A stretch of 64,000 nt of DNA from Hylemonella sp. (GCA_030680575.1 JAUXVI010000009.1:1-64000); one strand, 5' to 3'; counted from the stretch's first letter, positions 24,292-34,801 are shown. Numbers and translations: made by a program. The notes: a model not told the origin generated them from the sequence alone.

Positions 24292-27200
24292 GTGACCCTG
24301 CATATCAGCTCTTTCGAAGGCGGTAGCGCGCTCAGCGCTTTCCGCGTCCAGCAACTTCTGCCCGGCCTGCAGGCCATCCACGACAAGATCAGCGGCATTG
24401 CTGCGCGTTTTGTGCACCTGGTGGCCAGTGACACGGCCCCCAGCACTGAGCTGAAGCACCAGCTTGGTGCCTTGCTGACTTACGGCGATCCCTATGCCGG
24501 CCCCACGGACGGGCCGCTGATCGTCGTGTCGCCGCGCTTCGGCACTGTGTCGCCCTGGGCGTCCAAAGCCACCGACATCGCCCATAACTGCGGCCTGGCC
24601 GTGCATCGGGTGGAGCGCATCGTCGAATACCGCCTGACGCTCAAGTCACCCTTGCTGGGCAAGGCCAGCCTGACGCCCGAGCAGTTGGGCCAGGTGGCGG
24701 CACTGTTGCACGACCGCATGACGGAAAGCGCCATGACCACGCGTGAGCAGGCCTGCGAGCTGTTCACTGAGCTGCACCCGGCGCCGATGGAACATGTCGA
24801 CATCGTGGGCAGCGGCCCCGAATCAGGCAGAAAAGCACTGGAAAAGGCCAATGTGCAGTTCGGCCTGGCGCTGGCCGACGACGAGATCGACTACCTGGTC
24901 AAGTCCTTCACCGACCTGAAGCGCAACCCGACCGATGTCGAGTTGATGATGTTCGCCCAGGCCAACAGCGAACACTGCCGCCACAAGATCTTCAATGCCG
25001 ACTTCACCATCGACGGCGTGCGTCAGGAGCGCAGCATGTTCGGCATGATCCGCCACACGCACCAGACCAGCCCGCAGCACACGGTGGTGGCGTACTCGGA
25101 CAACGCCTCCATCATGGAAGGCGTCCCGGTCGAGCGATTTGTGGCCAAAATGGCCTCTAACCCAGGTGGTTACAGTGCCAAAAGCTATCAAAAAGAGAGC
25201 GCTCTCAACCACGTACTGATGAAGGTGGAAACCCACAACCACCCAACCGCCATCTCGCCGTTCCCGGGTGCTTCGACCGGCGCCGGCGGCGAAATCCGTG
25301 ATGAAGGGGCCACGGGCCGTGGTTCCAAGCCCAAGGCCGGCCTGAGCGGCTTTACCGTCTCCAAGCTGTGGGGCGGCTGGTCCGATGAGGCCGGCGGCAA
25401 GCCCGAGCACATTGCCAGCCCGCTGCAAATCATGACCGAGGGCCCCTTGGGCGGCGCGGCGTTCAACAACGAATTCGGCCGGCCCAATCTGGCGGGTTAT
25501 TTCCGCGAGTACGAGCAGACCATCGACAGCGATGTCGACAGCGTTCGCCGCGGTTACCACAAGCCCATCATGATCGCCGGCGGTGTCGGCGTCATTGATG
25601 CCAAGCTGACGAAGAAGATCGAGTTCCCGGCCGGCACGTTGCTGATCCAGCTCGGTGGCCCGGGCATGCGCATCGGCATGGGCGGCGGTGCCGCCAGTTC
25701 CATGGCCACCGGCGCCAACGCGGCCGAACTCGACTTCGACTCGGTGCAGCGCGGCAACCCGGAGATCGAGCGCCGGGCGCAGGAGGTCATCAACCACTGC
25801 TGGGCGCAGGGCGACAAGAACCCAATCCTGGCCATCCACGACGTCGGTGCCGGCGGTCTGTCCAACGCCTTCCCAGAACTGACCAACGACGCCGGCCGCG
25901 GTGCGCGCTTTGATTTGCGCGCCGTACCGCTGGAAGAGTCCGGCCTGGCGCCGAAGGAAATCTGGTGCAATGAGAGCCAGGAACGTTATGTGATGGCGAT
26001 TGCGCCGGAATCACTGGAACAGTTCAAGGCCTTCTGCGAGCGTGAGCGTTGCCCGTTTGCCGTGGTTGGCGTGGCCACCGAAGAGCGCCAGCTGGTGCTG
26101 GCCGACGAGGGCGACGCGCGTAGCGCCGGGCCGTCCCAAGCAAGCGCAGCCCCCTCGGGGGGCAGCAAGGACACGTCAGTGCCGAGCGTGGGGGCTTCAG
26201 TGCGCCCGGTCGACATGCCGATGAACGTGCTGCTGGGCAAGCCGCCCAAGATGCACCGCGACGTCCAGACCATTGCCCGCAAGTTCAAGCCGTTGGACCT
26301 GACCGGTGTGGAGCTGCAGAAAGCGGTGATCGATGTGCTGAGCCACCCCACCGTGGCCTCCAAGCGTTTCCTCATCACCATCGGCGACCGGGCCGTGGGT
26401 GGCCTGACGCACCGCGACCAGATGGTCGGCCCCTGGCAGGTGCCGGTGGCCGATGTCGCCGTGACGCTGGCCGACTACGCCGGTTTTGCCGGTGAGGCCA
26501 TGAGCATGGGCGAGCGTACGCCGCTGGCCGCGCTCGACGCACCGGCCTCAGGCCGCATGGCGGTGGCCGAAGCCATCACCAATCTGCTGGCGGCGCCGAT
26601 CGAGCTGCCGCGTGTCAAGCTGTCGGCCAACTGGATGGCCGCCTGCGGCGAGCCCGGTGAAGACGCCGCGCTGTACGCCACCGTGCAGGCTGTAGGCATG
26701 GAACTCTGCCCGGCGCTCGACATTTCCATTCCGGTCGGCAAGGACAGCCTGTCCATGCGCACCCAATGGCAAGACGGCAACGAGAAAAAGAAGGTCACCT
26801 CGCCGGTGTCGCTGATCGTCAGCGCCTTCGCCACGCTGCCGGATGTGCGCGGCACGCTCACCCCTCAGCTGGATGCCAGCGAGGCCGACAGCACGCTGCT
26901 GCTGGTCGATCTGGGCAAAGGCCAGAACCGCATGGGCGGCTCCATCCTGGCGCAGACGCTGAATCAGTCCGGCGACACGGTGCCGGATCTGGATGACCCG
27001 CAAGACCTGATCAACCTGGTCAAGGCCGTCAACGCGTTGCGGGCGCAGGGCAAGATCCTGGCCTACCACGACCGCAGTGATGGCGGCCTGTTCGCCGCCG
27101 CGGCCGAGATGGCTTTTGCCGGCCACGTTGGTGTGGCGCTCAATGTGGACCTGCTGGTCACCGAGGGTGATGGCATTTCCGACAGCCGCATGGACGCCGG

Positions 27201-28398
27201 CGACAGCAAAAATTGGGCAACCCAAGTCCAGGCTCGGCGCGAAGAACTGACGCTCAAGGCCCTGTTCAACGAAGAGTTGGGCGTGGTGCTGCAGGTGCGC
27301 ACGGCCGAACGCGATGCGGTGCTGCAAGTGCTGCGCGAGCATGGCCTGTCCAAGTACAGCCACGTCATCGGCAAGACCCGCCCGGCCGGTGGTGCCGTGA
27401 CGGCCGGTGTGGGCGAAGTGCAGGTCTGGCGCGACGCCAAGGCCGTCTTCAGTGCCAAGCTGACCGACCTGCACCAAGTGTGGGACAGCGTGAGCTGGAA
27501 AATCTGCCAGCAGCGCGACAACACCGCCTGTGCCGATGCCGAGCACGCGGCCGCCGGCGCGCCCAATGACCCGGGCATGCACGTGCACCTGACGTTCGAC
27601 CCTGCGCAACAACTCGCGCCCGCCTTGCTGACCAGCCGCCCGAAGGTGGCCGTGCTGCGCGAGCAGGGTGTCAATTCGCACATCGAGATGGCCTATGCCT
27701 TCCATGAGGCCGGTTTCGAAGCCCATGACGTGCACATGACCGACCTGCAGACCGGCCGCGCCAAGCTGCAGGACTTCAAGGGCGTGGTGGCCTGCGGTGG
27801 TTTCTCCTATGGCGACACGCTGGGCGCCGGCATCGGCTGGGCACGCTCCATCACCTTCAACCCGGTGCTGGCCGAGCAGTTCAAAGCCTTCTTCGGCCGG
27901 ACCGACACCTTCGGCCTGGGCGTGTGCAATGGCTGCCAGATGTTTGCCGAACTGGCCGACATCATCCCCGGCGCGCAAGACTGGCCGCGCTTCACCACCA
28001 ACCGCAGCGAGCGCTTCGAGGCGCGCCTGTCGATGGTGGAGGTGCTGGCGTCGCCGTCGCTGTTCCTGCAGGGCATGGACGGCAGCCGCCTGCCGATCGC
28101 CGTGGCGCATGGCGAGGGCTACGCCAACTTTGCCTACCGCGGCAACGCGGCCAAGGCGATCGCCGCCATGCGTTTTGTCGACAACAGCGGTGCGGCGACC
28201 GAGGCCTACCCGTTCAACCCGAACGGCAGTGCCGGTGGCCTGACCGCGGTCACCACCGCGGACGGTCGCTTCACCGCCATGATGCCGCACCCCGAGCGCG
28301 TGTTCCGCAACATCCAGATGAGCTGGACCCCCCTCGATGCGAGTGCTGCCAGCCCCTGGATGCAGGTGTGGCGCAATGCGCGCAAGTGGGTCGGTTGA
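24292..28398 (+). CDS. purL: Phosphoribosylformylglycinamidine synthase (large single-chain PurL)
   Basis: This 1368-residue enzyme makes FGAM from FGAR and glutamine in purine synthesis. It has an N-terminal PurS-like domain, two AIRS-type synthase halves ([17 protein letters not shown] near 310, [12 protein letters not shown] near 820) and a C-terminal glutaminase with nucleophile Cys near 1212 (GVCNGCQM) and AHGEGYANF. The GTG at 24292 gives the family N-terminus [10 protein letters not shown]; upstream open frame is antisense to map/glnD. Residues about 606-637 ([14 protein letters not shown]) come from an inserted type-B repeat. It is longer than the approximately 1295-residue E. coli enzyme. 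Confidence 0.95.
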   Translation: MTLHISSFEGGSALSAFRVQQLLPGLQAIHDKISGIAARFVHLVASDTAPSTELKHQLGALLTYGDPYAGPTDGPLIVVSPRFGTVSPWASKATDIAHNCGLAVHRVERIVEYRLTLKSPLLGKASLTPEQLGQVAALLHDRMTESAMTTREQACELFTELHPAPMEHVDIVGSGPESGRKALEKANVQFGLALADDEIDYLVKSFTDLKRNPTDVELMMFAQANSEHCRHKIFNADFTIDGVRQERSMFGMIRHTHQTSPQHTVVAYSDNASIMEGVPVERFVAKMASNPGGYSAKSYQKESALNHVLMKVETHNHPTAISPFPGASTGAGGEIRDEGATGRGSKPKAGLSGFTVSKLWGGWSDEAGGKPEHIASPLQIMTEGPLGGAAFNNEFGRPNLAGYFREYEQTIDSDVDSVRRGYHKPIMIAGGVGVIDAKLTKKIEFPAGTLLIQLGGPGMRIGMGGGAASSMATGANAAELDFDSVQRGNPEIERRAQEVINHCWAQGDKNPILAIHDVGAGGLSNAFPELTNDAGRGARFDLRAVPLEESGLAPKEIWCNESQERYVMAIAPESLEQFKAFCERERCPFAVVGVATEERQLVLADEGDARSAGPSQASAAPSGGSKDTSVPSVGASVRPVDMPMNVLLGKPPKMHRDVQTIARKFKPLDLTGVELQKAVIDVLSHPTVASKRFLITIGDRAVGGLTHRDQMVGPWQVPVADVAVTLADYAGFAGEAMSMGERTPLAALDAPASGRMAVAEAITNLLAAPIELPRVKLSANWMAACGEPGEDAALYATVQAVGMELCPALDISIPVGKDSLSMRTQWQDGNEKKKVTSPVSLIVSAFATLPDVRGTLTPQLDASEADSTLLLVDLGKGQNRMGGSILAQTLNQSGDTVPDLDDPQDLINLVKAVNALRAQGKILAYHDRSDGGLFAAAAEMAFAGHVGVALNVDLLVTEGDGISDSRMDAGDSKNWATQVQARREELTLKALFNEELGVVLQVRTAERDAVLQVLREHGLSKYSHVIGKTRPAGGAVTAGVGEVQVWRDAKAVFSAKLTDLHQVWDSVSWKICQQRDNTACADAEHAAAGAPNDPGMHVHLTFDPAQQLAPALLTSRPKVAVLREQGVNSHIEMAYAFHEAGFEAHDVHMTDLQTGRAKLQDFKGVVACGGFSYGDTLGAGIGWARSITFNPVLAEQFKAFFGRTDTFGLGVCNGCQMFAELADIIPGAQDWPRFTTNRSERFEARLSMVEVLASPSLFLQGMDGSRLPIAVAHGEGYANFAYRGNAAKAIAAMRFVDNSGAATEAYPFNPNGSAGGLTAVTTADGRFTAMMPHPERVFRNIQMSWTPLDASAASPWMQVWRNARKWVG
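26122..26195 (+). repeat. Palindromic repeat type B, copy R5, in frame inside purL
   Basis: The GCCCCC-TCG-GGGGGC hairpin and GTGGGGGC edge (26188-26195) are as in R4. The CCGTCCCAAGC side is degenerate. Its orientation is opposite to R4 relative to the host gene, so the shared DNA is read on the other strand and gives a different Ser/Ala/Pro-rich peptide. It falls between the conserved [11 protein letters not shown] and [19 protein letters not shown] segments. Confidence 0.88.
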
Positions 28399-28463
28399 TG
28401 ACGGGCCGGCCAAGCCGAGCCTGCAGGCCTTGCTGGCACACGAAGCGGTGGGACTGACGACGA

Positions 28464-30326
28464 ATGGCTAATCGTTCCGTCTTCCGGGTCTTGCTGCTGG
28501 GCTTGCTGTTGCTGGTGCTCATGCTCGGCTACCAGCTTCGGGTGGGTTACGACTCGGCCTTGAGCCGGGCCCATGACGATGCAGAAAATCTGGCCTTCGC
28601 ACTGGATGGCCAGATTCGGGCGATTTTCCGCCGGATTGAGGGCAGCCTTGCCAATATTGCGGGCCAACTTCCCGACCAGGCGCTGCAGACCAACGCGGTG
28701 GAGGCTTACCGCGAACGGGTGTCGAAGATTCTGATGCCGTTGACAGAGAATTTCCCGGAGCTGGGGAGTTTTTATGTCTGGGATGCCGAGGGAAACAGCC
28801 TCTACGGCTCAGTGCCACCGGCCATGATGCAAAAGCGTGTCAGCATCGCGCACCGGCCCGGTTTCCAACTGCTGAAGAACGATCCTACCGTCAGCATTGC
28901 CTATTCCGATGCCATCCGTGGCTCGGTATCCGGTTTGCAGACGGTAGCGGTCTACCTGGCGGTGCGTGACGCATCCGGCAAGCTGAAAGCGGTACTGACG
29001 GGCACGCTCAATCTGGCCAATATCGAACAGATTTTCAAGTCGCTGCGGCTGGACAAGGGGAGCGTTGTGTTCATCCGGCGCAGCGATAACCACCATCTGG
29101 TGATTCGCTACCCCATGCGTGGATCGGACATCAACACGCCGGTACGCAACCCGATCCAGGCGCGCATCGATGCGGGCGAGACCGAGGGGCGTGAGCGTTT
29201 CAAGGCTGTGACGGATGGCGAATACCGCATCTACGCGTTTCGCAAGTTGGAGCAGTTTCCCTTCTACATCGTCGTCGGGATTGCGCAGCACAGTGCCTTG
29301 CGTGCCTGGGACACCAATGTGCTCTATACGGCTGGTGCCGGCACCATCATGCTGTTGGTGCTGGGCGGGCTCCTGCTTCGGATGCGCCGGGAGGAGCATC
29401 TGCGGATGGCGGCGCAACAAGAGGTCGAAACCATGCACCGGCTGATGAATGAAGCCGTGGACAACATTTCCTTGGGCTTCACGATTTTCGATGCGAAAGG
29501 CAAGCTGGTCATTTACAACAAGGCCTATCGGGACATGCTTGGCGAATGCCGTGACACGGTCCACCAGGGCGCCACCTTCAGAGAACTGGCGCGGCTTTCG
29601 GCAGAGCGGGGGCTGTATGTCAAGGCGAAGGATCGGGTTGACGCCTGGGTGGCTGAACGCGTCCGGATCCATGAACAAGCGGATGGCCAGCCCCTGGAGC
29701 AGGAACTGAGCGATGGGCGCTGGGTGCTGGTGATCGAACATCGGACGCCCAGCGGCTACATCGTCAGCAACCGCATCGACATCACCGAGCGCAAGCGGCT
29801 GGAAGCGGAGCTGAAGGCGCTGGCCCATATGGATGCCCTGACGGGTCTGCCCAATCGACGCCAGTTCATGGCCCGGCTGGCCGAAGAGTTACAGCGTGTG
29901 CAGCGTCAGATGACCCGGAGCGCCTGTGTGCTCATGCTCGACATCGATCACTTCAAGCAGATCAACGACACCTATGGGCACGCCGGCGGCGACGTGGCGC
30001 TGCAGCATTTTGCGGGCTTGATGCGTGCTCAGCTGCGCTCGATCGACAGCTGCGGCCGCCTGGGCGGCGAGGAGTTTGCCATCCTGTTGCCGGGCGCCAG
30101 CCTGGAGGACGCCCAGCGCATCGCCGAACGGCTGCGTGCGAAGCTGGCTGAATCGACACTGGACATGGATGGCAAGTCAGTGGTGTTGACGGTCAGCATC
30201 GGCATTGCAGCGCTTCTCCCGGCCGACGGGCATCCGGACGCTGTTCTGCAGCGTGCGGATCGGGCGCTCTACCAGGCCAAGGCCGAAGGGCGAAACTGCG
30301 TCGTTGTTGATGCTGGCATGGTCTGA
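28464..30326 (+). CDS. Membrane-bound diguanylate cyclase with double-Cache sensor
   Basis: This 620-residue protein has TM1 (about 6-27) and an extracytoplasmic Cache-like sensor (about 30-285, with SLANIAGQLPDQ). TM2 (about 290-310), a PAS-like domain (about 328-445) and a GGDEF domain (about 455-615) follow. The active site is GGEEF (about 534), preceded by RSID, the RxxD inhibitory site at the expected distance, so an active and product-inhibited c-di-GMP synthase is predicted. The ligand is not known. It is 65 bases downstream of purL and may be read from its own promoter. Confidence 0.9.
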   Translation: MANRSVFRVLLLGLLLLVLMLGYQLRVGYDSALSRAHDDAENLAFALDGQIRAIFRRIEGSLANIAGQLPDQALQTNAVEAYRERVSKILMPLTENFPELGSFYVWDAEGNSLYGSVPPAMMQKRVSIAHRPGFQLLKNDPTVSIAYSDAIRGSVSGLQTVAVYLAVRDASGKLKAVLTGTLNLANIEQIFKSLRLDKGSVVFIRRSDNHHLVIRYPMRGSDINTPVRNPIQARIDAGETEGRERFKAVTDGEYRIYAFRKLEQFPFYIVVGIAQHSALRAWDTNVLYTAGAGTIMLLVLGGLLLRMRREEHLRMAAQQEVETMHRLMNEAVDNISLGFTIFDAKGKLVIYNKAYRDMLGECRDTVHQGATFRELARLSAERGLYVKAKDRVDAWVAERVRIHEQADGQPLEQELSDGRWVLVIEHRTPSGYIVSNRIDITERKRLEAELKALAHMDALTGLPNRRQFMARLAEELQRVQRQMTRSACVLMLDIDHFKQINDTYGHAGGDVALQHFAGLMRAQLRSIDSCGRLGGEEFAILLPGASLEDAQRIAERLRAKLAESTLDMDGKSVVLTVSIGIAALLPADGHPDAVLQRADRALYQAKAEGRNCVVVDAGMV

Positions 30327-30336
30327 TCGACAGCAC

Positions 30337-30864
30337 TCACAACTCCGAGGCATCCTGGATCAGGTGCGGCTTGTAGATCACCATGATGCTGCACTCCGTC
30401 GCCGACTGCGACTCGTAAGCCAGGGTATCGAACGCCTCCGACTGCCAGACCACGGATTGGCGCGTGACATCACCATCCCCACCATCCTGCGCGCTGAGGC
30501 CACTGCCGTATTTCGCGCCGATGTCGGCCACCACGGCGGCATAGACCGACGCATCGCTGCAACGGTCTGGGGTGGACGTCCATCGCTGCTCGATGCGGGA
30601 GATGCGTTGGTCCTTGACGTAGAAGGTGGTCTGGAACGGCAAGCCCGAGATGCGGGTATCGGCCAGCGCCCATGAACCGCGCAAGCCGTTCGGGCCCGGC
30701 ACGGGTTTTCGCATCCGAACCAGCGACTCGAAGCGGGACTGCAACTCTGTCTCACTGCTGCCCAACAGCTGGCCGTCGAGCGGCGTGCTGGCGGATGCCG
30801 GCAAAGCGGCCAGCAACAGGCCCGGCAGCAGCGAGCGCAAGGCGATGACGCGCAGCAATCTCAT
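30337..30864 (-). CDS. Secreted protein of unknown function
   Basis: This 175-residue protein starts with a clear signal peptide (MRLLRVIALRSLLPGLLL, cleavage likely after ASA near 25). The mature part has two Cys (PDRCSDAS, SATECSIMV), which may form a disulphide. I do not recognise a family. The ATG overlaps the rlhA stop (ATGA), so translation is coupled to rlhA; upstream frame extension to 31110 is antisense-like and rejected. Periplasmic location is inferred from the signal peptide. Confidence 0.72.
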   Translation of the reverse strand: MRLLRVIALRSLLPGLLLAALPASASTPLDGQLLGSSETELQSRFESLVRMRKPVPGPNGLRGSWALADTRISGLPFQTTFYVKDQRISRIEQRWTSTPDRCSDASVYAAVVADIGAKYGSGLSAQDGGDGDVTRQSVVWQSEAFDTLAYESQSATECSIMVIYKPHLIQDASEL

Positions 30865-32867
30865 GAGGTTGTCGTCTCGGTACGCGGAACGGGCCTGCCG
30901 GGGCGCGTGCGGTAAAACTTCAAGGGTGCAGCCTGCGCTTCGCGGGCGGCCTGGTTCAGCACCGACTTCTTGATCTTGCCGACCACGTGCATCTCGCACG
31001 GTTTGCAGTCGAAGCGCAGCGTCAACTTTTCCTTGCCATTGATCAGTGTCAGCGGCTCGGCGCGCACCGTGCCTTGCACGCCGGTCACGCCCTTGGCCTG
31101 CTTGGGGCACAGGCTCAAGGAAAAGCGCACGCAGTGCTTGGTGATCATCAGGCTGACGTCGCCTTCCTCTTCCTGGCTCTCGTAGGCGGCGGCAATCACC
31201 TTCACACCGTGCTTGGCGTAGAAATCTCGTGCTTTTTCGTTGTACACATTGGCCAGGTAGGTGAGGGTGTCTTCCGGGTAGGGCACCGGTGGCTCCACCG
31301 GTTTGGCGCGCGGTGGGCGCTGGTAGGCGACGGCCCGGGTCGCTTCCAGCGCTTGCACCGCATCGCGGCGCAAGGCATTGAGCGTCGAGGCCGGGATGAA
31401 CCAGGGCTGGCTCAGGTTCAAGCTCATGTCGATCGGCTCGAACAGGGTCGCTCCAAAGCGGCCCAGCTGTTCACGCAAGGTGTGTTCGGCCTGGGCCGCA
31501 TTCTTAGCCGGCGCCTTGGCGGCAGCGACGCTGGCGTTGCCGGTGTGGCCGTCCTCGTCGGTCAGCTGCAGGGCAAAACCCTCAGCGGTTTCGTCCAGTC
31601 TGACCCAGATGCCAATGCGGCGGTCGCTGGACTTCTTCTCCAGCATGCGCACCCAGTTCATGTCGCGGTTGCGGTTGAGCTCGGTGCCACGGCGCAAATC
31701 CTTGAACCCGGCCATCGGGTCTTTCGGGTAGACGCGCCACTGGTCCACCGCCAGCGCACTGGCTGGCTCGGCGCGATTGATCGCCATGCCGACCAATTCT
31801 TTCTGCAGGTCGTAGTAACACAGGCCATCGCCGTTGTGCAACACGGTGCCGGGCTCGGTGGTGGTCAGCTCCACCCAGTCCGGACCGACCTGGGTGACGT
31901 AGCCAAGATGACGGCCCGGGTTCTTGGGGGTATCGAAGGCACCGATGTCCTGTTGACGGCCCTGCACGAAATAGTCGGTGAACTCGCGGTTGAAGTTCTG
32001 GTCCGGGTCTGGGGTGAAGCTGAAGGTGGTGTGGCCGCTGGAGGCGCGGGCCAATTCGGGGCGCTGCTCCAGTAGTTCATCGAACAGCTTGCGGTAGTGG
32101 GCCGTGATGTTCTTCACATAAGCCAGATCCTTGTAGCGGCCCTCGATCTTGAAGCTGCGGATGCCGGCATCCACCAGCACCGCCAGGTTGGCGCTCTGGT
32201 TGTTGTCCTTCATGGACAGCACATGCTTGTCGTGCGCCACGAAGCGGCCCTGGCTGTCCATCACCTGGTAGGGCAGGCGGCAGGCCTGCGAGCAGTCGCC
32301 GCGGTTGGCGCTGCGCCCGGTGTGGGCATGGCTGATGTAGCACTGGCCGCTGTAGGCCACGCACAGTGCGCCATGGATGAAGAACTCCAGCGTGCACTGT
32401 GTCTGGGCGCGGATGGCCTGGATCTGTTCCAGCGTCAGCTCACGTGCCAACACGATCTGGGACAGGCCGGCGTCCTGCAGGAAACGCGCCTTCTCGGGCG
32501 TACGGATGTCGGTCTGGGTGCTGGCGTGCAGTTGGATCGGCGGCAGGTCGATTTCCAGCAGGCCCATGTCCTGGATGATCAGGGCGTCGACCCCGGCATC
32601 AAAGAGCTGCCAGGCCAGCTTGCGCGCTGGTTCCAGTTCATCGTCGCGCAGGATGGTGTTGAGGGTGACGAAGATGCGGCTGTTGAAACGGTGCGCGTGC
32701 TGTACCAGCCGTGCAATGTCCTGCACCGAATTGTCGGCGCTGGTGCGTGCGCCAAAAGACGGGCCACCGATGTAGATGGCATCCGCGCCATGGTTGATGG
32801 CCTCAATGCCGATATCGGCACTGCGCGCCGGCGACAGAAGTTCGAGCTGGTGTTCGGGCATGGACAT
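30861..32867 (-). CDS. rlhA: 23S rRNA 5-hydroxycytidine synthase (U32 peptidase family)
   Basis: This 668-residue U32-family protein resembles E. coli RlhA/YdcP throughout. Features are HQLELLSPARSADIG, AIYIGGPSFGAR, the U32 signature IHGALCVAYSGQCYISHA, the Cys cluster RGDCSQACRLPY and a C-terminal MITKHCVRF and FDCKPCEMHVVGKIKKS. The conserved cysteines probably hold an Fe-S cluster. RlhA hydroxylates C2501 of 23S rRNA using prephenate-derived chemistry in E. coli. The C-terminal DUF3656-type half is retained, separating it from the shorter TrhP. It is the first gene before the small secreted protein and has a terminator-bounded upstream region. Confidence 0.9.
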   Translation of the reverse strand: MSMPEHQLELLSPARSADIGIEAINHGADAIYIGGPSFGARTSADNSVQDIARLVQHAHRFNSRIFVTLNTILRDDELEPARKLAWQLFDAGVDALIIQDMGLLEIDLPPIQLHASTQTDIRTPEKARFLQDAGLSQIVLARELTLEQIQAIRAQTQCTLEFFIHGALCVAYSGQCYISHAHTGRSANRGDCSQACRLPYQVMDSQGRFVAHDKHVLSMKDNNQSANLAVLVDAGIRSFKIEGRYKDLAYVKNITAHYRKLFDELLEQRPELARASSGHTTFSFTPDPDQNFNREFTDYFVQGRQQDIGAFDTPKNPGRHLGYVTQVGPDWVELTTTEPGTVLHNGDGLCYYDLQKELVGMAINRAEPASALAVDQWRVYPKDPMAGFKDLRRGTELNRNRDMNWVRMLEKKSSDRRIGIWVRLDETAEGFALQLTDEDGHTGNASVAAAKAPAKNAAQAEHTLREQLGRFGATLFEPIDMSLNLSQPWFIPASTLNALRRDAVQALEATRAVAYQRPPRAKPVEPPVPYPEDTLTYLANVYNEKARDFYAKHGVKVIAAAYESQEEEGDVSLMITKHCVRFSLSLCPKQAKGVTGVQGTVRAEPLTLINGKEKLTLRFDCKPCEMHVVGKIKKSVLNQAAREAQAAPLKFYRTRPGRPVPRTETTTS

Positions 32868-32911
32868 AGCCTCTGATTATCCCAGCCCGGCCCGTTTTGC
32901 GCAGACCAGGC

Positions 32912-32936
32912 AAAAGCGGCGCCCTTGGGCGCCGCT
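32912..32936 (-). terminator. Rho-independent terminator of the metallo-hydrolase gene
   Basis: On the minus strand a perfect 10-bp stem (32915-32924 with 32927-32936) with a 2-nt spacer is followed by TTTT. It lies 25 bases after the metallo-hydrolase stop and 45 bases before rlhA, isolating the two transcripts. Confidence 0.85.
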
Positions 32937-32960
32937 GTGCGTCCAACGGGGCGGATGGGC

Positions 32961-33806
32961 TCAGAAGTCGACCTTCTCGCCCGGATTGACCACCAGCATC
33001 TTGCCGGACTCCGAGCCGAGCGCGGCCGAGAACTCGGCAGTGGTGCCCTTGAGTTGAGGGATGGTGCCATAGTGGATGGGCAGGGCGAATTTTGGCTTCA
33101 GGTAGTTCTTCACCGCATAGGCGGCGTCGGCCGGGCTCATGACGAAGTGGCCGCCGATCGGGATCAGCAGCAGGTCGGGCTTGTAGTACTCGCCGATGAA
33201 CTTCATGTCGCCGAACAGGCCGGTGTCGCCCATATGGTAGATCTTGAAGCCGTTCTCCAGCTCGATGATGAAACCCACCGGTTCGCCGCCCACGTGCACC
33301 TCGTCCTTGTTGGTGGCCGGGTTCTTCCAGGCCAGCTCCGAAGAATGTTCGGCGTGGGTGGCGGTGATCTTCACGCTTTTGGGTCCGAAGGGCTCGATGG
33401 TGCCGCCCTTGCCGAAGCGCGGCGCCTGCTCAACCGGCAGGATACCCAGCGTGGCCACGGTCTGGTTCATGCCGGCCGGGCCGTACATCGGAATCTTGTG
33501 CATCTTGGCCAGGTCCGGAGCATCGGCAAAGTGGTCGAAGTGGGCGTGGGTGACCAGCACCAGGTCCACCTTGCCCAGCGCTTCCAGACTTTTGAAGTTG
33601 GCAGGGGTCTTGGGGTTGGTGCGCAGCCAGGGATCGACCACGATGACCTTGCCGCCGGGCGTGGTGATGCGCACGGCGGCCTGGCCGAGCCAGAGCACTT
33701 CGGTCTTGCCGTTCTGCGCAGCGGCGCCGAGCGCGCCGAGCAGCACGGAGGCGGCCAGGGCGCCCTTGAAGAGGGCCTTGATGAGGGTGGGGAAGCTGGT
33801 TGGCAT
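32961..33806 (-). CDS. Exported metal-dependent hydrolase (metallo-beta-lactamase fold, UPF0173-like)
   Basis: This 281-residue protein has a signal peptide (FKGALAASVLLGALGAAAQ, cleavage near 31). Its metallo-beta-lactamase core shows HAHFDH (about 88), a downstream His in ATHAEHSSE, the bridging Asp in YHMGDTGLFGD and a terminal PIHYGT His. Homologues such as UlaG/UPF0173 lack the peptide; the export signal suggests a periplasmic role. The substrate is unknown. The ATG has GGAG six bases upstream. It is monocistronic between two terminators. Confidence 0.85.
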   Translation of the reverse strand: MPTSFPTLIKALFKGALAASVLLGALGAAAQNGKTEVLWLGQAAVRITTPGGKVIVVDPWLRTNPKTPANFKSLEALGKVDLVLVTHAHFDHFADAPDLAKMHKIPMYGPAGMNQTVATLGILPVEQAPRFGKGGTIEPFGPKSVKITATHAEHSSELAWKNPATNKDEVHVGGEPVGFIIELENGFKIYHMGDTGLFGDMKFIGEYYKPDLLLIPIGGHFVMSPADAAYAVKNYLKPKFALPIHYGTIPQLKGTTAEFSAALGSESGKMLVVNPGEKVDF

Positions 33807-33897
33807 GGAGGTCTCCTTATAGGGTCATGGCCGTCGATTGAACCCAGGCGCGACGCCAGCGTCAAGAGCAGCTTCCCGCATCTTGCCAGCCACCAAG

Positions 33898-33921
33898 AAA
33901 AAACGCGGCCAGGGCCGCGTT
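33898..33921 (-). terminator. Rho-independent terminator of yciB-bolA-parvulin
   Basis: The minus strand forms an 8-bp stem (AACGCGGC at 33902-33909 paired with 33914-33921), with a 4-nt loop and a T6 run on the exit side (33898-33903). It is 24 bases beyond the parvulin stop. Confidence 0.85.
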
Positions 33922-33944
33922 GATTCCGTGATGTCGACAGGGCC

Positions 33945-34730
33945 TTATTCGATCTTGGCCTTGGCGCGCAGATCTTCCTGGTACTTCAGCAGCTTTTGCT
34001 GACCCAGTTGCTGGGCGATCTGTTGCTTGACGTCGTCCAGCTTGGGCAGTTGGGCATCGCGCACGTCGTCCAGGCGGATCACGTGGTAACCGAACTGGCT
34101 CTTGACCGGGGTCTCGGTGGTCTTGCCCTTGCCGAGCTTGACCATGGCGTCGGAAAATTCCTTCACATAGCTGCCGGCGCTGGCCCAGTCCAGGTCGCCA
34201 CCGTTGGCGCCGGAGCCCGGGTCCTTGGACTGCTTCTTGGCGATGTCTTCGAACTTGGCACCCTTCTTGAGGGACGCGATGATGGCCTTGGCCTGGTCTT
34301 CCTTCTCCACCAGGATGTGGCGGGCGCGGTATTCCTTGCCGCTGTTGGCGGCGGCGAACTTGTCGTACTCGGCCTGGATCTCAGCGTCCGTGACGGGATT
34401 GTTCTTCTGGAAGGTGGCGAACAGCTCACGGATCAGGATGGCCTGACGTGTCAGTTCCATCTGGGCCTTGAAGTCTTCGCTGGCATCCAGGCCGAGTTTT
34501 TGCGCTTCCTGCACGAACAGTTCGCGGGCAATGACTTCGTCCTTGATCTGGCCCATCATCTCAGGCGACACCGGGCGGCCGGCACGCGCCAGCTGCTGGG
34601 CCAGCGCATCAACGCGCGACGTCGGCACGGGCTTGCCGTTGACGATGGCGACATTCTGGGCCGAGGCCGGAACGGCCAGGGCGCTCAACAGGGTCGCGGC
34701 GGCGAGGGCCGAAAAAATCTGCTTCTTCAT
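33945..34730 (-). CDS. Periplasmic parvulin-type peptidyl-prolyl isomerase
   Basis: This 261-residue protein has a signal peptide (MKKQIFSALAAATLLSALA, cleavage after ASA). A SurA/PrsA-like helical N-domain is followed by a parvulin rotamase domain (about 130-225: RARHILVEKEDQAKAI, GGDLDWA, TPVKSQFGYHVIRLDD). It should fold or chaperone exported proteins. Tandem ATGs at 34733 and 34730 are both possible; the second has better spacing (6 nt) from AGGA. It follows bolA. Confidence 0.9.
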   Translation of the reverse strand: MKKQIFSALAAATLLSALAVPASAQNVAIVNGKPVPTSRVDALAQQLARAGRPVSPEMMGQIKDEVIARELFVQEAQKLGLDASEDFKAQMELTRQAILIRELFATFQKNNPVTDAEIQAEYDKFAAANSGKEYRARHILVEKEDQAKAIIASLKKGAKFEDIAKKQSKDPGSGANGGDLDWASAGSYVKEFSDAMVKLGKGKTTETPVKSQFGYHVIRLDDVRDAQLPKLDDVKQQIAQQLGQQKLLKYQEDLRAKAKIE

Positions 34731-34801
34731 CATGGGTCCTACTAGGTACGGAAAGGAACGGAAACAAAAAACAAGGGGGTGGGCCGGATGCTCACATGCG
34801 T

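Noticed and set aside
28399-28463. GGGCCGGCC sequence after purL as another repeat copy
   Set aside because: It lacks the CACCCCC edge and the other hairpins; similarity is only GC-rich composition.
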